DNA from: Acanthaster planci
Lineage: Eukaryota; Echinodermata; Asteroidea; Valvatida; Acanthasteridae
DNA: 64,000 bases
Assembly (NCBI RefSeq): GCF_001949145.1
Contig: NW_019091406.1
Coordinates: forward strand, 2,135,262 to 2,199,261
Reading direction: 5' to 3'
Below the pieces are notes generated by a model, which had not been told where the DNA came from, ran no database searches, and was given only the letters and a program-made list of their open reading frames with translations. Positions 1 through 15,400 of the stretch are shown here, in pieces; position 1 is the first letter of the stretch, and every line of letters starts with the position of its first letter. Made by a program: the position numbers and the translations under genes.

Positions 1-213
1 CTGACATTTCATCAGATATGGATCAACTCTAACAGCAAATTTCATCAACATTTGCAACTTGCCTATGATTTGAGGTGAAGGCATTTCATAACTTCGTAAT
101 TTAAAGTAGGAAGGAGAACTGAACAATTGGGATTTGAACAAAATTAACATGGAAAACTGCAATTTAGCTCTTACAAACCATAGACATTTTCTTTTAAATC
201 TTGAAGAATTCAC
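1..213 (-). other. Start of the dynein intron after exon 34
   Basis: Follows the GTGAAT donor. No coding similarity or repeat recognised in these bases. Confidence 0.7.
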
Positions 214-499
214 CTTGTAGTCTAAGCCCTCTGAGCAGTTGAACACCAGACACTGTTTGCCTACAGCCTTGGCCAGATCCTTCACTGTCTCAGTCTTGCC
301 TGTGCCAGCCGGCCCAGCCGGGGAACCACCCAGATGCAGGTACAGGGCACCGGTCAGGGTCAGATAGCAGCGGTCAGTCAGGGGAGTAATGACCAGACGG
401 CTGGAGCAGCCGAGGTATTCGTAGCCGTACTGGAAGGAAGCGTTGGCCTGCTGCACCATGCACGTATTATGCTGTTCGTCCCATTCATAGCGCAGTTGC
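214..499 (-). CDS. Dynein exon 34, start of AAA1 with Walker A (residues 1785-1880)
   Basis: QLRYEWDEQ...C, then [39 protein letters not shown] and [20 protein letters not shown], ending [10 protein letters not shown]. The GPAGTGKT P-loop with its catalytic Lys/Thr is intact, so AAA1 should bind ATP. Donor GTGAAT in phase 0; the next exon lies left of base 1. Confidence 0.98.
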
Positions 500-3400
500 C
501 TGGGGAATACGGCAGGGTAGATGCGTTAAAATGGACGTGGACAGCAATTCTAGGCAGTGTGTTAAGGAAAAGTGTTGTATGAGGAGTCTGAGTATCAAGT
601 AAATCTTCTTGTCTTTGGGGACAAAAAAACGAAACCATCAATACTAAGCAAATTCAAGTGATAACCATCCGTCAAGCATCGGTTGATTTTGCCAGGTGCC
701 AGGTACCCAGGATATATTGACCTATCACCATCCACGAGCATTATCCAATCACAGTGTCCGTTGTACATCATGTGATATTCCAAACCTTGGACAAATAGAA
801 GCATTCCAAACACAAATGATCTACCAACCTGTGCATCTGTTTGGCCTGTTCACTGATACGAAATCTACCACTGCATATCTCTTTAACTGAATACAAACTG
901 AATGCTGTTGCTCAGAAATGCGAGCTACTCTAGAAGCGTTCAAAGATGCAGCAAGCACTACAAGAACACATATGTTTAATGTACTGATAGGTGATAGTGC
1001 ATATTACGCATCGCACACACAAGTACTACTTCAGAGGCTTGTGCTCAAAGTTGTCCGGGGGGAGGCATTGCTAACTCGCAAACGGCGATACATCATGTCT
1101 GTGCACAGGTTACCATGGACAATGGTTGCAGCTTGGACTTGTCCATTGTTGTGTGTGTGTCTGGCACTCACATGAAAGCCTCACGAACCTTCAACTTATA
1201 ACTGGTCCTGAGCAGTGCGTGGCACGGTGCACAGCAACCGATGCACACATGTGGTTTGCTAGCCCCATGGGATATCATTGTTATTACAAGTGCTGAAAAC
1301 CATCAAATCAAAACAAGGAAAGCACTACCACATCAAAATGTATTTCCGAGAAAACTGTGAAAAAAAGGGTATTAGTAGAGCCTGATGGAGGACATGTTAA
1401 AACAATTCAACAAAAACTGGAATGGAGAAAGGCAAACAGTACAAGAAAAAGGTTGAAAGAATGGAAAACATAGACAAAAAAATCCCAGACAGACACATCA
1501 GCTTGTAAAAGCAGACGGTGGCTCACACAGGGAAATCCGGGATTTGATCAAGAATTTATACCTCGTCCAATCAAAGTCGTCGCTGCGACGCACCTTCTCC
1601 TCAATCAGGCGGTTCAGGATGTCTCTGGCATGCACCACAATGGTGATAAGTGCCTCTACGCTGTGTCGCTGGTAGGAGCTTAGGGGCTTGGTGACCATAC
1701 CAGCCAGGGTGTTCAGACGGAATACCAGCTTGTCTCTGGTCTCAATCAGGGAGGAGCCGGAATTGGTGGACTCCAGGCTTGCGACTACGTCACGGTTGAA
1801 CATGATTTGCACCTTTTGGGTGCAGTAAAAAACGGGATGTGAAGATATTGCCAGAAATGTATTACAGGTTTACAAGTATTTTACTTGAGCTAAATGCCCA
1901 TCTAGAGTGACACAGAAGATGATGGCACACATGATTGAGACCTGTGCCTTGTGTGGTTTGTGCAGATTCTGACGAAAACAGGGTGTACTATGTGGCAAAT
2001 GAGCTTACATCAGTGCCCGCATGCTGTATGTCCCCCGCATTGGAGGTCTCATGAGCAGTCTCTAAGCTTCATCTGCTATTCTTGTACCAAGCTAACATCT
2101 CAACTCAATCATCCATCTACTTACCACAGTCAGAACCACTTGACCCGGGTGACTCAAGACCCAATCCTGGAGGTTACGGCCCCATCGGTGAACACACTCT
2201 TTGAAGTTTCTAAAGAAGTTTAAAAACCATGTGAAGGTTGTCAAAGGTCACAGATCAACAGAATCTTTGTAGGTGCACCATGTACAATCTCCTTTAAGAA
2301 GTCTGGTTCTAAAAAGAACTGGGTAAACCTCAAGTTTTGAACAGAATGACTTGTACATCTTGGGAGACTGCACGTGGTGATACTCCAGTCCTTTTGTTTG
2401 GTGACAAATGTTTGTCCTTTACATGCCATGTTCAAGTGAGATGATGGTGTGTAATCTCATACATGCTTGGTCCCCAGGATAAACCTGCTATCGTCTATCA
2501 CCATGCATTCAAACTGTCTCTTCCCTTAAAAGTTACACCATGGAAACAGCTGTAGGAACATTCTTTGAGTTTGATTCAGGTCACTAACAGCCTTGCCAAG
2601 TTCAAAATTCCATATTTCTGTTAAAGTAACGGAGTAATGGTGCTCCCAGCGACATTTTTCCCACTTTCCAGAATTAATCATTCAGATGTTGAGAACTGAG
2701 CATCTATTTTTTTGAAACTTTGCAAGCTTTTTTTTTTTTCAATCCCAAAGTATATGAAACCAATACCATCCCTGAAAAATTCACCATTAGTAACTGGTAT
2801 TGGTAAGCAAGCACATGCAAGTAGGAAAAAAACACCAATTTTTAAGGCAATTTGTTTATCATGACAGTTTGCAATGCTTCAACATGGTATAAGCCAGAGC
2901 AGGAGTTTTCTTAACTTATAAATCTAATTTGACAATGCAATGCAAAATGATCCCGAGATGTAAGTTTGGGTATGGAAATGTTTTTATGCATCGGAACTGG
3001 AATATTGGTATGAAACATTGAAAGACTACAGTTAATATGAAATGGCGGTAGAGGTTGACATGCTGTATCAAGGAGTGCTTTCAAAGTTTGCTGCTCAAAC
3101 ATTCAAGATAACCTCTCATCATCTGATAAAATTTGTCTCCATAGGGTCACCCCTTCGTTACATTCATTTTAAATTCAACATTGAATTCTGGAAGTACAAA
3201 CTAATTGGCAATCGGTTTGGAAACTACTTTGCCCAAATGTTTTGATCAGAACCAAACCCAATGAATACATCTGGTTCTGACTGTAATGACAAGACCGAAA
3301 TATTTTACGTAAAGTTGAAGCAGTGTACATGCAACTCATGCAATTGTAAATAACAAAACAATATATAAAGTAAAAACTGACATAGCTAGATTGCAATGTT

Positions 3401-6400
3401 AGCATAATTAATTACCGTCAATTTGTTATCTGTATAAGTCCTTCTAAAAGTGAATATTATCATACAATCGTCTGACATTTTCACAGTGAAGAAGTTTGCA
3501 GATCAGGGTTTAAGCTTATACCAGTCTTGGGAATTTTCCAGTTGTTTTGAGGAGATGCAGGAATGTATAAAATATTTTCACATATGTGATCTGCTCAAAT
3601 GAACTGAGGTCAAAAAGACAGCATGTTTGTATTTTGCTGACAACAAATCAGAATTACGACAGATCAAAACGTTGATCAGGCATATTTTCCTCTTTGCTCT
3701 TGTCTTACTGGGGCAGGTCACACAATTTTGGAAGAAAAAAAAAGCAAAATAATCAGTTCATCACAGGTCACATGAAAAACTTCAGTGTGCGAATCTTGTT
3801 TGCTGGTATGTGTGAATTCCAATAGAAATGGAATGATTTTTCTTATAAATGTTCTGTTTATGAGTATGTAATGACACCTGCTGAGTCTTCTTTGCTAGAG
3901 AAGACAAATGAATTAGTATGGCTGTGTGCAAAATAGCTTTGTACTAATAGAAACAAACACAGGACATAACAAAAACAGCATCGTTATCAGTGCTTGCAAT
4001 ATTCCAAAACGGGTAAAAATAAAAAGTGGAACGTAGGTCAGTATCAACAATTTCTATGCCCATTTTGTTAGCTTGAACACTGGGTGATTTTTTTTTCTCT
4101 GGTCTTGATTCTGTAGAATGAGATTGGTGAGGATTATGAAAAGCCACGAAATTGAAAGAAGCAGCATTAATGTTTAGCCAGGTAAGGGGACAGAACTTTA
4201 AACAGTGGCCACTGAAAAAGGACAGAAACAGAGTTTTTGTTCATTAAGCTTGTCAATGGGTAGATTAGGAAAAACTGATAGTTGTAAGGAATAAATCCTC
4301 TTATACAGACAACCAATCAAAGAAAAGTCCTTGGAATTAATAAAATTAGAAATTATTATACTTCCTCTCTCAACTGAAAACTATTTGGTGAACAGGCAAG
4401 TTAATTTTTTTTTTAATTCCGCATAAATAACTGGTTAGTGGGGAAAAATTTTAAGCACAATAATTAGAAAATAAGCAGACCTGTTTATTGTTAGCATTTG
4501 CAAATAGCCACAGATTGAGCTTAAAGAAGGATTCAGAAAGCAACAGCATCTATTGTAGAGGCCTGAATTCAAATGCTATGTACACGTATGTCCGCATGCT
4601 GATGACCATGCCATCGAAGCAGAAAGTAACAGGTTGCATAAATCAATTTAGACATTTAGACATAGATTTCCCGAGAGTGTAACCCATCGCAGAGAAAGGA
4701 GTTTGTTTTAATTTTTCACTTCCAGATAATTCCGTAGGAAATGCAAATCTGTCTGCCTTGTGTCGGAGGCCACGTACAAAACGAGCTGTGTGTTACTTTT
4801 CACAGTGACAGTGCAGCCTGACAGGGTATTTTATGTGAACAGGACCACAAAATGAGAACTAAAACATGGGCCAAAAATGAGAATTTTCTTATGGTAATTG
4901 TTCACAATTGATAAAAACACCATGATACTTAAAACCTTTCATTCCTAAGCCTCCTTAACTGTTTTGATAACCACTATTGGTGATTTATGTAAACTGCAAT
5001 ATGAGTACAACCAAAATCAGTTTGAAACCAGGACTAACGTCACACTCACCCTTAACGCTCATGACTTCTGCACAATTTACAACTCATTTCTCAGAGGTGG
5101 GTCAAACTCAAGCATAAGGTTAAACGAAACCTTTCACATGCAAACAATACAAACACCAAAAGACAGTACGAGTAAAAAGTTGCGAATAAAAATGCATTTT
5201 GACAAAGAAAGGTGAACCACAGACTCGAGAGAGTAGGCGCCCCGGTCTGGCCATGCACTCTGCAGTCGTCGATCCATCATTGCAAATTTCATACATCTGT
5301 TATACACACGACAGAACAGACAAGCCGTTAACTTATTCTAGAGTGTCTATAACAGTTCACGTCTTTATGCACTCCTCCACTATCCAGAGTCTGCCTCGGG
5401 GAAAATACTTTCATATGTACAAAGAACAAACATTATCGTGCTTTCTTTTCCTGTAAGAGTCGGACTGACATGTTTGGAAGAATGTGCAAACAATATTACC
5501 TCTTCCTAACAGGTGAGCTGCAATACATTAACGGTTTGCATAAAGTCTGATAGTTACTTTCAAAAATTGAGTGACAATTTAAATATATTTAAAAAGATCA
5601 CAGATTTTGACTGATGTACACTTCCAAATATGATAAATATTTGTTCATGTTGCAAACTCTAATGGTTGACTTATTTGGAAGTCATAAACATGAAGAATCA
5701 TTCATGATCATTTTGGGTCATTCTGTCTGGCAAAATTATTCTCTTCACATATTTTCATCGACACTCACCTTTTGACTGTGTCAAACATGGCTGACTCCAC
5801 GCTACCTAGCCATTGTTCTACTGGACCACGGGCACGGACATTCCTGGTGAGGAAAACAAAATGAATACTACAAAGGTAAGTGACTGCGGTACGCAGAGGA
5901 CAGGTTCAACTTGGTTCACATGATCGTTGTGCAGTGGCATCTAAATTTTCTACAAGTACACAAAATATCAGTCAAATACCAGTAACACTCACTGAATAAA
6001 ACTCATCAGGAAAAGCGTTATTTGTCAGTAACTTTTAAAGAAAATTTTGAAACCATTTGTCGTACTTGCGGCATTTGAATCGATAGCTTGAATAGACCTT
6101 ACCTATGGAAAAGTCATATGTCTCGTTTGAGCAACAAGGTGTGGTTTTCATTCATTAGCATGGGGTACAACAGCACACAATCTGTGTAAGGTCTTTCTTT
6201 TACCCAGTAAATATTACTTGTACACAAGCCAAAATAGCATTCTTATTCATACAGGCTTTGAGTTGGGGCGTTATTTTGTTTTTACTTACTTTGGCATGAG
6301 TATGATCTCACCCTCTGCGGAGATCATAGTCCTGACCGTGGGCGGTAGCTTGGGTTCTCTCACTATCTCCAGGCTCTTGATGTTACCAAAGCATTTCACC

Positions 6401-9400
6401 AGATGCGGCTGCAATGGGATGATAAACAAGCAACATTTAAGTTTTCTCTCCTCAACATTTGGGTAAGTGTTGCTTTCCCACTGCCTTATGAGAAACAATT
6501 CTAGAAATGCCATGGGCAGTGGCCTCCTACATTTTCTCAAATATTGTTGCAATTTACTGTGCCGTGCCTTCAAGAATTTTTCTACTGATGTCTTGAAGTC
6601 AATTCAACAGCAGTTTTATGAAAGACAAACCGTCCTTATGAATACCTACTTTTTCCAAGGCAGCTAAACTTTTCTCGTTGGTATGTGCACAATGCACAGA
6701 GGCCAATGCATGTGATAGAATAGCAACACATATTCATAAAATAGAACACCCTCTCTGACCAAATTGAAACTTGACAGATGTGTTTTCAGAGAGACTATTC
6801 AGAGGGATGTCGTCATGTTCTATCTCACCCACTCCCCTTGGAGAAGGTCCACCAAGCCTGGCTCTGGTTTTAGGGTGAAGGTCAAAATCTCAGTAACAAG
6901 GGTATATTTTTCGTGGACCCTTGACTACCCACAGTGCAGCGTCTGATTCTAGCATGCTGAAAATATTTCAACTGCTTTAATGTGAGGACAACCCATCACC
7001 ACTTTCTAAGTAAAGTACTCATTATCACAGGAACATATTCTCTAAGGTTGTTTGCCGATCCAAACTGACCTGAACAGCATCAGGGTTCTTGCTCTGAGCT
7101 AGAATGTCCAGCAACTCATCGTTACTTAGGAAGTAGAAACGAGGGAAGACCAGGCGCTTAGTCTCCAGATAATCCTGAAGGAAAAAATTATAGATATCAA
7201 AGCTTTCCATTATACGGGTAAACAAGAGTAAAATTTATTCTAAGGTCAGCCCGCACTTGGGGTAAAAGGAAAAACTAAATTCACAGAATTAGAAAACATT
7301 TGGGAAAAGGCCTTCATTATATCAAATTTGAGTTCAGGCCTTTTTTGAGCAAACTATGAACCAGCCTTAAGTTGAGAAATGAAATCGGTTTTGAACACCT
7401 CATGGCCAGAACCTACAGGCTCTCATTCTTAAGCTCCAAAAATACCAAAACATCAGCTTAGTTGAAAGGATCTTGGATTAAGATCACACTCTCTAACGGT
7501 ACATACAGTTGGGATAACCCCACTCCTACTGTTGGTTTAATTTATCTTTCTCACTTTCCATTTATTCCACACCAACGAAGCCTCTAAGATCTTACCTCAA
7601 GACACTTGTGAATCTTCTCCAAATTGGAGTTGTTTGTCTGCAGTATCTCAAGTACCCCAGGTGCTACGGCAGCCCTCAGGGCATTGGGTCTGTCCTCCGT
7701 GCGTCGCATGATGTCCTTCCAGGATTTATCCACTGCCGCGAACAGCTTGGCCTCACTGGGTAACTGCCTGAAAGACCATATAGGGTAACCATCAGTGCAA
7801 AACTTTAAACAATGCCTCTCTGGGTCACCTACAGCACTGTCTAGCAGTGAATAGTCTGGACATCAATCACTAAGAATCATGTCAGTTCACTGGAAGCACA
7901 TCCTAAAGCTTTGAGAACTCATGAAGTGAGACATTAGCTTTGGGACATTACATAATGAACCAAACACTGTAACGGACACAGTGAAGGACACACTGCATGA
8001 CACTGAGGCCTACCTCTGTATATCTGGGGCCAGAAAGATCTGCTCCAGATAGAGCCAGTTACGCTGGCAATTCATCCACTCGTCCAAGGTCCGCGAGAAG
8101 ACGTTCAGCTTACGATCCCACTCTTCAACTAAAGCCTGGTTCAAATCACAGTTGCATCATTCATGATTGAAATATCAATGCTCAAAAATGTTGCTCTTTT
8201 GACGAGTCTATTTTATCTGCATATCGTTGGTACTGAACACACAGCTTCCTGGAAGTTTTGTACATAACTGTTTCAAAGCCTGAAGGCAGAATATGAACTC
8301 TGACACATGAGTATTTCTCAAAGGACACGACTCTTATGGAACATCATGTGTGCCTAAGATGAAAATGTTCATGAAAATCCGAATGGGACGGGAATGGGAG
8401 TTTATAATTGTTCAGTACAATTGTGATGGATGAAGTATACAGTTTTTTAAGAACATCATGGATTCTCGGCTTCTAAACAAAGCAAGAGTGGGCTTCTTTA
8501 AACAGGAATCTTGGAAAAATCCCCCAAATCTAAGCATGTAGTCTCAACTCAATCAGTGGAGCCAAACAAACAAAATGATGTACCCAACCATCTTTCAACT
8601 GTCTCTAACCAACCCCAGAACTGAATGCAGTAAAGGTGATGGGACACTATTGGCCTGTTTGTTTCAAACAGGTCTGAATTGTGATCAACAATCTGTCATT
8701 GGTTCACTGACATCAAAACCCTCCTCATGGATGGAGTGAACCAGTGTTGGGATCACTGATCGAGATCCATATCCCTGTGAAACAAACAGGCCCTATTACT
8801 GGGTTAGAGTATCGAGATGCTACATTAAAGAGTGATCCCCATGAAGTAGGAAATTTCCAATTTCCTACAAAGGGCGCGTCAAGTCTGTAACATACTTTGA
8901 TTGGAGAGACAAATCGGGAGCCTCGGATGGTTGCTATGGTGACCTGGCTCTCCTCCAGCTGCTGGGTGATGTCGTCGGCACCAGCAATTATCATGAAGTC
9001 TCTGTTGCTGTGAGGGATCAGGCGGAAATCGGTACTCTGCCAAAGGTCAATCACCTGGAAATAAAAAGGGAAGTATCATGACATATCAATTGAGTTTAAC
9101 TAAATTTGCAGCAGTCTTTAAAATGTGCACACAAAGATTGCTATAAATTTTCAAACACAATACATGTCAGTTTCTAAACCTTGGAATAGTGAGATGCAGT
9201 ACATATTTTATTAAACCAGTAATTATAAAGGCAGTACTGTAGTATTATATTTGAATCCCTATAGGATGTGATGCCATGGCCCACAGCGAAACGAGACAAA
9301 AACTTTGCTTTAAGAATTTGATGTGATTGAGCGCTCTTCCAACTTGAACTACAAATCACATTATCACTTTAAACAAAATTCCTTAAAAAAATTTTTCCTT

Positions 9401-12400
9401 ACCGTATCCTTATGTCCCAGTGGCCCAATGGTTACAACGTATTAAACATGACCATATTTGAAGATGTACATGAGCTTAAAAAACTGTTCTGCCACAATTT
9501 GAAGCGAAGCCTGCATCCGAAGTTCATGTGCTCTTAGTAAAACAGATGAAGGCTTCGTTTGGGAACATTCTGCTCAGAGGAGCCAAGATCTCAATCAAAG
9601 TATTTTCCAGACACACAGAGTGCCACACAGTACAATGATAATGTTATTTTGCATTCATTTAGTACGGATTCTTCTGTGTCTACCTTGTTGAGCATAATTT
9701 CCAGTGTGGCTTCATTGCTGGCCTGCGTGGAGATGTCATTGATTTTGTCCTTGTATTGAAACAACTGAAATTAAAAAATACAGCACTTAGATAATATCCT
9801 TTACACTAACTGTGGATAACTGTCAAGGAAAGTGGGATAATGGAGGACAGGGCTTGAAGACAGCATGCATAAATATCATCACAGGACACAGTACTTTCCC
9901 TCTAGGGCGAGGCGAGGCTCTTCATCAGGGACCGTCATCTTGAAGAGTCATTTGAGAGTGGAAATGCTCCCTCTAAGTCTAACTGAAATACCCCATGGCA
10001 TGATGACTTCCTCATTTGTTTGGCGTATATCTGAATTCACTGAACTAAAGATACTGAAGCTACTAAAATCACACAGTATATCACAATGGCACAAGAGATA
10101 TCAGTCAAGAATATATTTTTCACAATTAATGAGAATGATACAAAACAAAATGCATAATTGCAGAGCTAAAAGTGCCGGCATAAACCTTCACTATAAACAT
10201 CTAACAAAGAAACATGGTGCACGAACGATTGGCATCCACTGTTATTGCACTAGGCTTCTTTTGTTAAATGTTCATAGTGCTTGTCCCAAACACATGGTAA
10301 AGCAACATTTGTCTCTGGTAAAAAGTATTGATGTATGATTGATCAGTGCCCAAAATGCTGATTTCTGTGTAGCTCATAATTTTTGGGGGAAAAACATGTA
10401 ATTTACATTCCGGTAGGGTGCCTGGGGCAAACTAAGACAATCATTCATCAAACACTGGTTGATTTTTGCCTGGTACTCAGGAAACATTCTGTGCACAGGT
10501 TACCAGGGAAAAGTGACTAGTGGTCATCAAATAGCTGTCATGTCAACTAGCCCACACACTTCAATGCCAGTGCTGATATTCAAATTAATTAAATTAAATT
10601 AAATAAATTAAACTATGAAAGCAAAACCATCAGAGGTTCTTTCCTTTATTTTACCTGAAGATCCATGAACTTGCCCAGTGTGAAGTTCTTATCGCGCACA
10701 ATGTGTCTGCCAATCAGGTCCTGTATCTCCTGCCAGTGGCGTGGTCTCAGGGCCGGGTTGCGCAGCGCTGTCATGATAGGCATGCCCTGCTTGAAATCAA
10801 TCACTCGCTCCTTGAGCCGAGGCAAGACCTCATTGGGAGGTAGACCTGATCGTTATGACACACAGTTTGTAAAAAATAATATCAACACTTGAAATACCTG
10901 AGAGGAATGAAAAATAGATTACATCTGTCGATCAACTGATCAAACATCACTGTATTTATAATGTTCAGTTTTGGAGTTGAGTTCGTCACAAGTCCCTTCA
11001 AAAGTCCAGTCACACACCCTTTAAGAATGCCAGTCATAAGTAACAGGGTAAACAATGACAAAAGAATGCTTTTGTCATAGCCCATTTGAATAGCTTGTGA
11101 ATTGGCATAAAGACAGAATGACTTGTGATGGACTTACAGGGATGTTGTGGTGGACTCGAATACAACATTGATACAGCTTGATCTACTGCCTGGGCTGTTA
11201 CTGCAGTCAGCAACAGCCAGAGTTGTGGGGTTCAAAATTTGTCCCCTGTAACGTTTTTGGTCCCCACAGCAGCTGTTTTAGCACACATGTTGTTCCAACA
11301 ACACTGTATGTGTTCCTCCAGTGAGTTGATAATGATTCGATCTCTTTAAGTACACAGAAAGAAACAACGTTTTGGATCTCAAATGTAAAGACGATTCCAA
11401 GGAAGTACCCTTCTCAAGCATGTAGACAGTCTGGGTGAACCTGTTGACGTTCTTCTGCACCACATCCACGTTCAGCTTGTCAAACTGGCTGGCGGTCCAC
11501 TCATCCACGAGTCTGCTCCACTCCTCCGTGCTCTCCCACAGCAAGCGACGCAGCTGAAGGTCACGTTCCACCTCCGAGAGGTCATTCAAGACCTGCTGAG
11601 CGCTGACGCCACTATCCGAGTAATCGGATATGAGGGCCTCACTGCAAGCAAGAACAGAATTTGCCAAGTCAGACAACAAAAAGGAATGATACTCAGAGAT
11701 CAGCTGGCCCAAATTAAGAAAAGCTGATAATGTCCCTGGCCTCCAGCTCAGGCACTGTCTTAGATGAATGTTTAAGACCAGCCAAGCACATATATATTCC
11801 CTTATGAGATGATATACTTTGGTTCTGGGAAATACTGAGCGAAGGACAAAGGCACAGAGTGTTGGTCTGGTATACTGTGGGTGCTTCACAGGTGCAAACT
11901 GAGTGTTCCACAGTGAGTACTGAATGAGTGTGCAATGAGAGTAGGATGAGTGTATGGTGAGTGTTGACGTACCGGCCAACAAAGTTCAAATGCTCCCAAT
12001 AACAGTTTCGTAAAACAGTTCTTCTACATATGGGATTGAACTTTTGGAAACCTATGAAATTCATAGTTCTTGAGTCCCTCAATATGACAATCTGATGTAT
12101 TTCTCAAATGCAGAAAAGACAAGAAAATGAATCAGATAAAGGGATGAGGTAAATTGTCCAATGTCTAAAAAGTATTGCAATTCAAAGCTGAAATTTCAAA
12201 GGGATATTGATATTCCGATTTGAACTAAAGAAGTCTTTAATTGACCCTCACCCAAGTGTGACACGTTCCCATATTGCAGGAATGAGCCAGTTCAGTATTC
12301 CAACAGCACATGCTCAAAATAAAGCGCATTCAAGGTCACCCGTGAGATTTGTCCAATAAGCACAGCCCTACGAGGACTTGTATGAGTTCTTTGTTCCCGA

Positions 12401-15400
12401 ATGACCTTTCTGTTTTGGAATACCACACTGGCTCATTGCACGGGTAATTACTATGACTCTGAAGGCACAGGTCTGAAACCCTGACTTACTCAGCGATTCC
12501 TTTGAGTTTAGACTGGCGGGATATGGAGCTGCCGAAGCGGTCTTGGTAGCTAGCGTAGCTTCGAGCCTTGATGGTCAGGGTGCTGAGACTGTCTTGAAGA
12601 AGCTTCAGGTTCTCCAGGGCTACCACAGGCAGAGTGTCTGAGCTCAGGAGAGTGGGTTCTTGGACAAGGTTACGGATGTCGTAAGTCTCAGCCTGTGGGA
12701 AAAAAAACACCACAAAATGAACTGCTTCTGCATAGCGAATACTTTCAGAATGTTTCCCATTGCAAAAGCTGGTAAAGCCCGTGAAGTCATCTACCATACT
12801 AAACAGCTTTATAATGTTGGGTAATTTCTGTCTCCCAAAAAGTGTGTAATTACTCCTTGTTTTCATATTGTTGACCACTTATAAACACCTTTGGTTTAAG
12901 GTATTAGGCAGAAAGAAAACTGCAAAGTTAGTGTAATAGTAATTTTCCATCCAATTTTAACCAACCGCATTTCACAAGGTTTTCGACTAACCTGCAGAGC
13001 CTGTATGTGGGTATTTAGGTCATCACTGAATTTACTTATGTTTTCATCTTTCTTGGCTTCACAGTAGATGATAACAGTCTGCGGAAAAATGTCAATGAAA
13101 AAAAATGCACAATAAGCATTTCAATTAGCGACAAAGAAAGTGGAGACAAATTTGGAACAACCGACTAGCTTTTGTCTTGTGATTTTCCTAGTAATTCACG
13201 GTGGCGTCTTTCAGATCCTATTTCAGATACTATCCACCTTGGGCAGAAGCATCCCCTCAAGGATTGAAAAGAGCCCTGTTGGTGGGGAGTGTTCATTTTG
13301 TTGGTAGATGCTCGACTGTAATGCGTGCATTAAGTTACTGTTTATGAACCAGCACGGCCGTTTTCACCATGGCACCTACGTTGCTAAGGTACACTGTGCC
13401 CTCTCTTGGTCGTGCTCGGGTTGAATATGCAATAAGATGAATGACGTATCTAAGCCTACATTATTTGTTATCACACAAGCACTCGTGGAACACAGAATAA
13501 AGTGGTGCGTCTGTGTCCCGTATACCATGTGAAATTTGGTCTCATGGTATGCGGGACACAGACGCACTATAATATTCTGTGTTCCATGAGCGTGAGTGTG
13601 ATAACAAATTATGGGTAAGCAAACTTGAGGCGCAGTAAAGATGTTAAAGGGGCCTATGCAAGCAAATGCGCCACCTTTAAATTTAGGGTAAATTTTGCAG
13701 TTGTGGGTTTTACTTTTAGTGTAAAAATAGCACAGTGCGTTGAGATACAACAGCACATTACGTGGGGTTTGATGTGGACCGCGCAACACAGCTATGCGTT
13801 ACACTGTTTGCTGGCATGGATCAACCAATCAGAATGGAGAATTCAAGTTTGCCTTAAGATAATGTCATTTGTCAGAGTATCAGTCCAGGAACCATTACTC
13901 ATATACAGTACCGAAATATGACGGCATTTTGAACCAGGAAGCATACTGAACAAGAATGGAACACGCACGCCCATAGGTTCACACACTGGTTCTCGCGCTA
14001 ATTCCATTTAAACACGTAACTGTGCATGTGACATATTCACTTCGGACTCTATGGTTCCCGAGCTGGACTGACAGAGGGCACAATTTTCCTAGTAACGAAG
14101 GCTCCTTTGGTCACAACTGCACATCGCTGGTTCACAAACGACTGTGAAAGGGAAGCGCAGCTTCCTAACCAACATGGCTCTTTTCAACCGATGAGGGGGT
14201 GCTTCAGCTGAAGTCCAATACACCCAGGGTGGCCAAGGATCACAATCAATGTCATACAGAAAACACTAGTACGATGGTGGTGCTGGCATGAATTACTAAA
14301 AAGTGATCTATGAACAACATTTAAAAACAAATTAGGTACAAAAAAACATGCGCTATCACAGAGAAAAAGTGATAGCACAGTTGTAGGCTTAACGCCATGC
14401 AACTCAAAAGAAGATACACTGCAGGCCATTTTAAAGCTCTCACAAATTTGCATTTGTGGGTTGCTCTTGGAAGGCTTAAAACATTGAGTCCGGTTCCGCA
14501 CAGATGCAGGTCTAGTTCCTAATGGCCACTCACCTTCAGATGTGTGAAACTGGGCATGAGAGTCTGGTAGAGGGCCAGCTCCTCTGGCTGGATGGGCATG
14601 TTGAAATTCCTGGCGATGGTGAAGAGCCTGGTGACCACGTTGTACTCCTCGTCGAGCTTGGACAGCTCAGAGGCGGTGTGAGAGAGGAAGGCCAGGTGTT
14701 CTACGAACTCCTCCACAGATTGGGGAGGGTGGTCCAGCTTCTTAGATGCACCCTGATCAAGGGGACAAACACAGAAAGAGCTGCGGATGATAAACAGACT
14801 GGAAAGACAGATTTTGGGCCAGTATTATTAAGGTGAGCACAAGGTTTTGTAAGTCATGGGCATTTCTCTACTGAGCAACAATAAGAGTACAGCTTTACAG
14901 ACTCCTAGTCAGTATCTTGATTATATTATCCTACAGCTGATGAGATATTTCTCACTATTTACGTGCAGTATCACACCAGCACTTGTCAGCATTTTTGCAT
15001 TCGGAGGTTCTAGCACAAATCAGGTGGGTCCAAAAAATGTACAAACTGCCTAGCACTACCACAATAGGTATAATGAGTTGCGCGTGGATGTTGACTTTAA
15101 CCAAACTGTACGGTGAACAATGACCCTTTCCAAAGAGCAACCTGAACTGTTCCAATCTCACAGATAAAGTGAAAGCTCCACACTGCCAAAGCATTGCTAT
15201 GTCAAATTGAGCCAATTTTTGCTCTAAACAATCAAAGTCTCAAATCACTCGCAGTTTGTACCTTGATAACCTTGATCAGATTCTCGTTTCTCTCATTGGC
15301 AATGACTGGTAGCCTGGCTCGGATGGCTTCCAGCACCTCATTGGGGTATGGAAAGCAGGCCTGCTTGAAGTTCTCTCCAAGCACCGTGACCATGCCGCGC

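Noticed and set aside
9865-10338. 157-codon plus-strand open frame in a dynein intron
   Set aside because: No recognisable domain, composition like surrounding intron, no splice or promoter context; lies wholly between dynein exons 24 and 25.
13376-13789. 137-codon minus-strand open frame
   Set aside because: It runs across the palindrome of the fold-back element and has no similarity; chance open frame in repetitive DNA.
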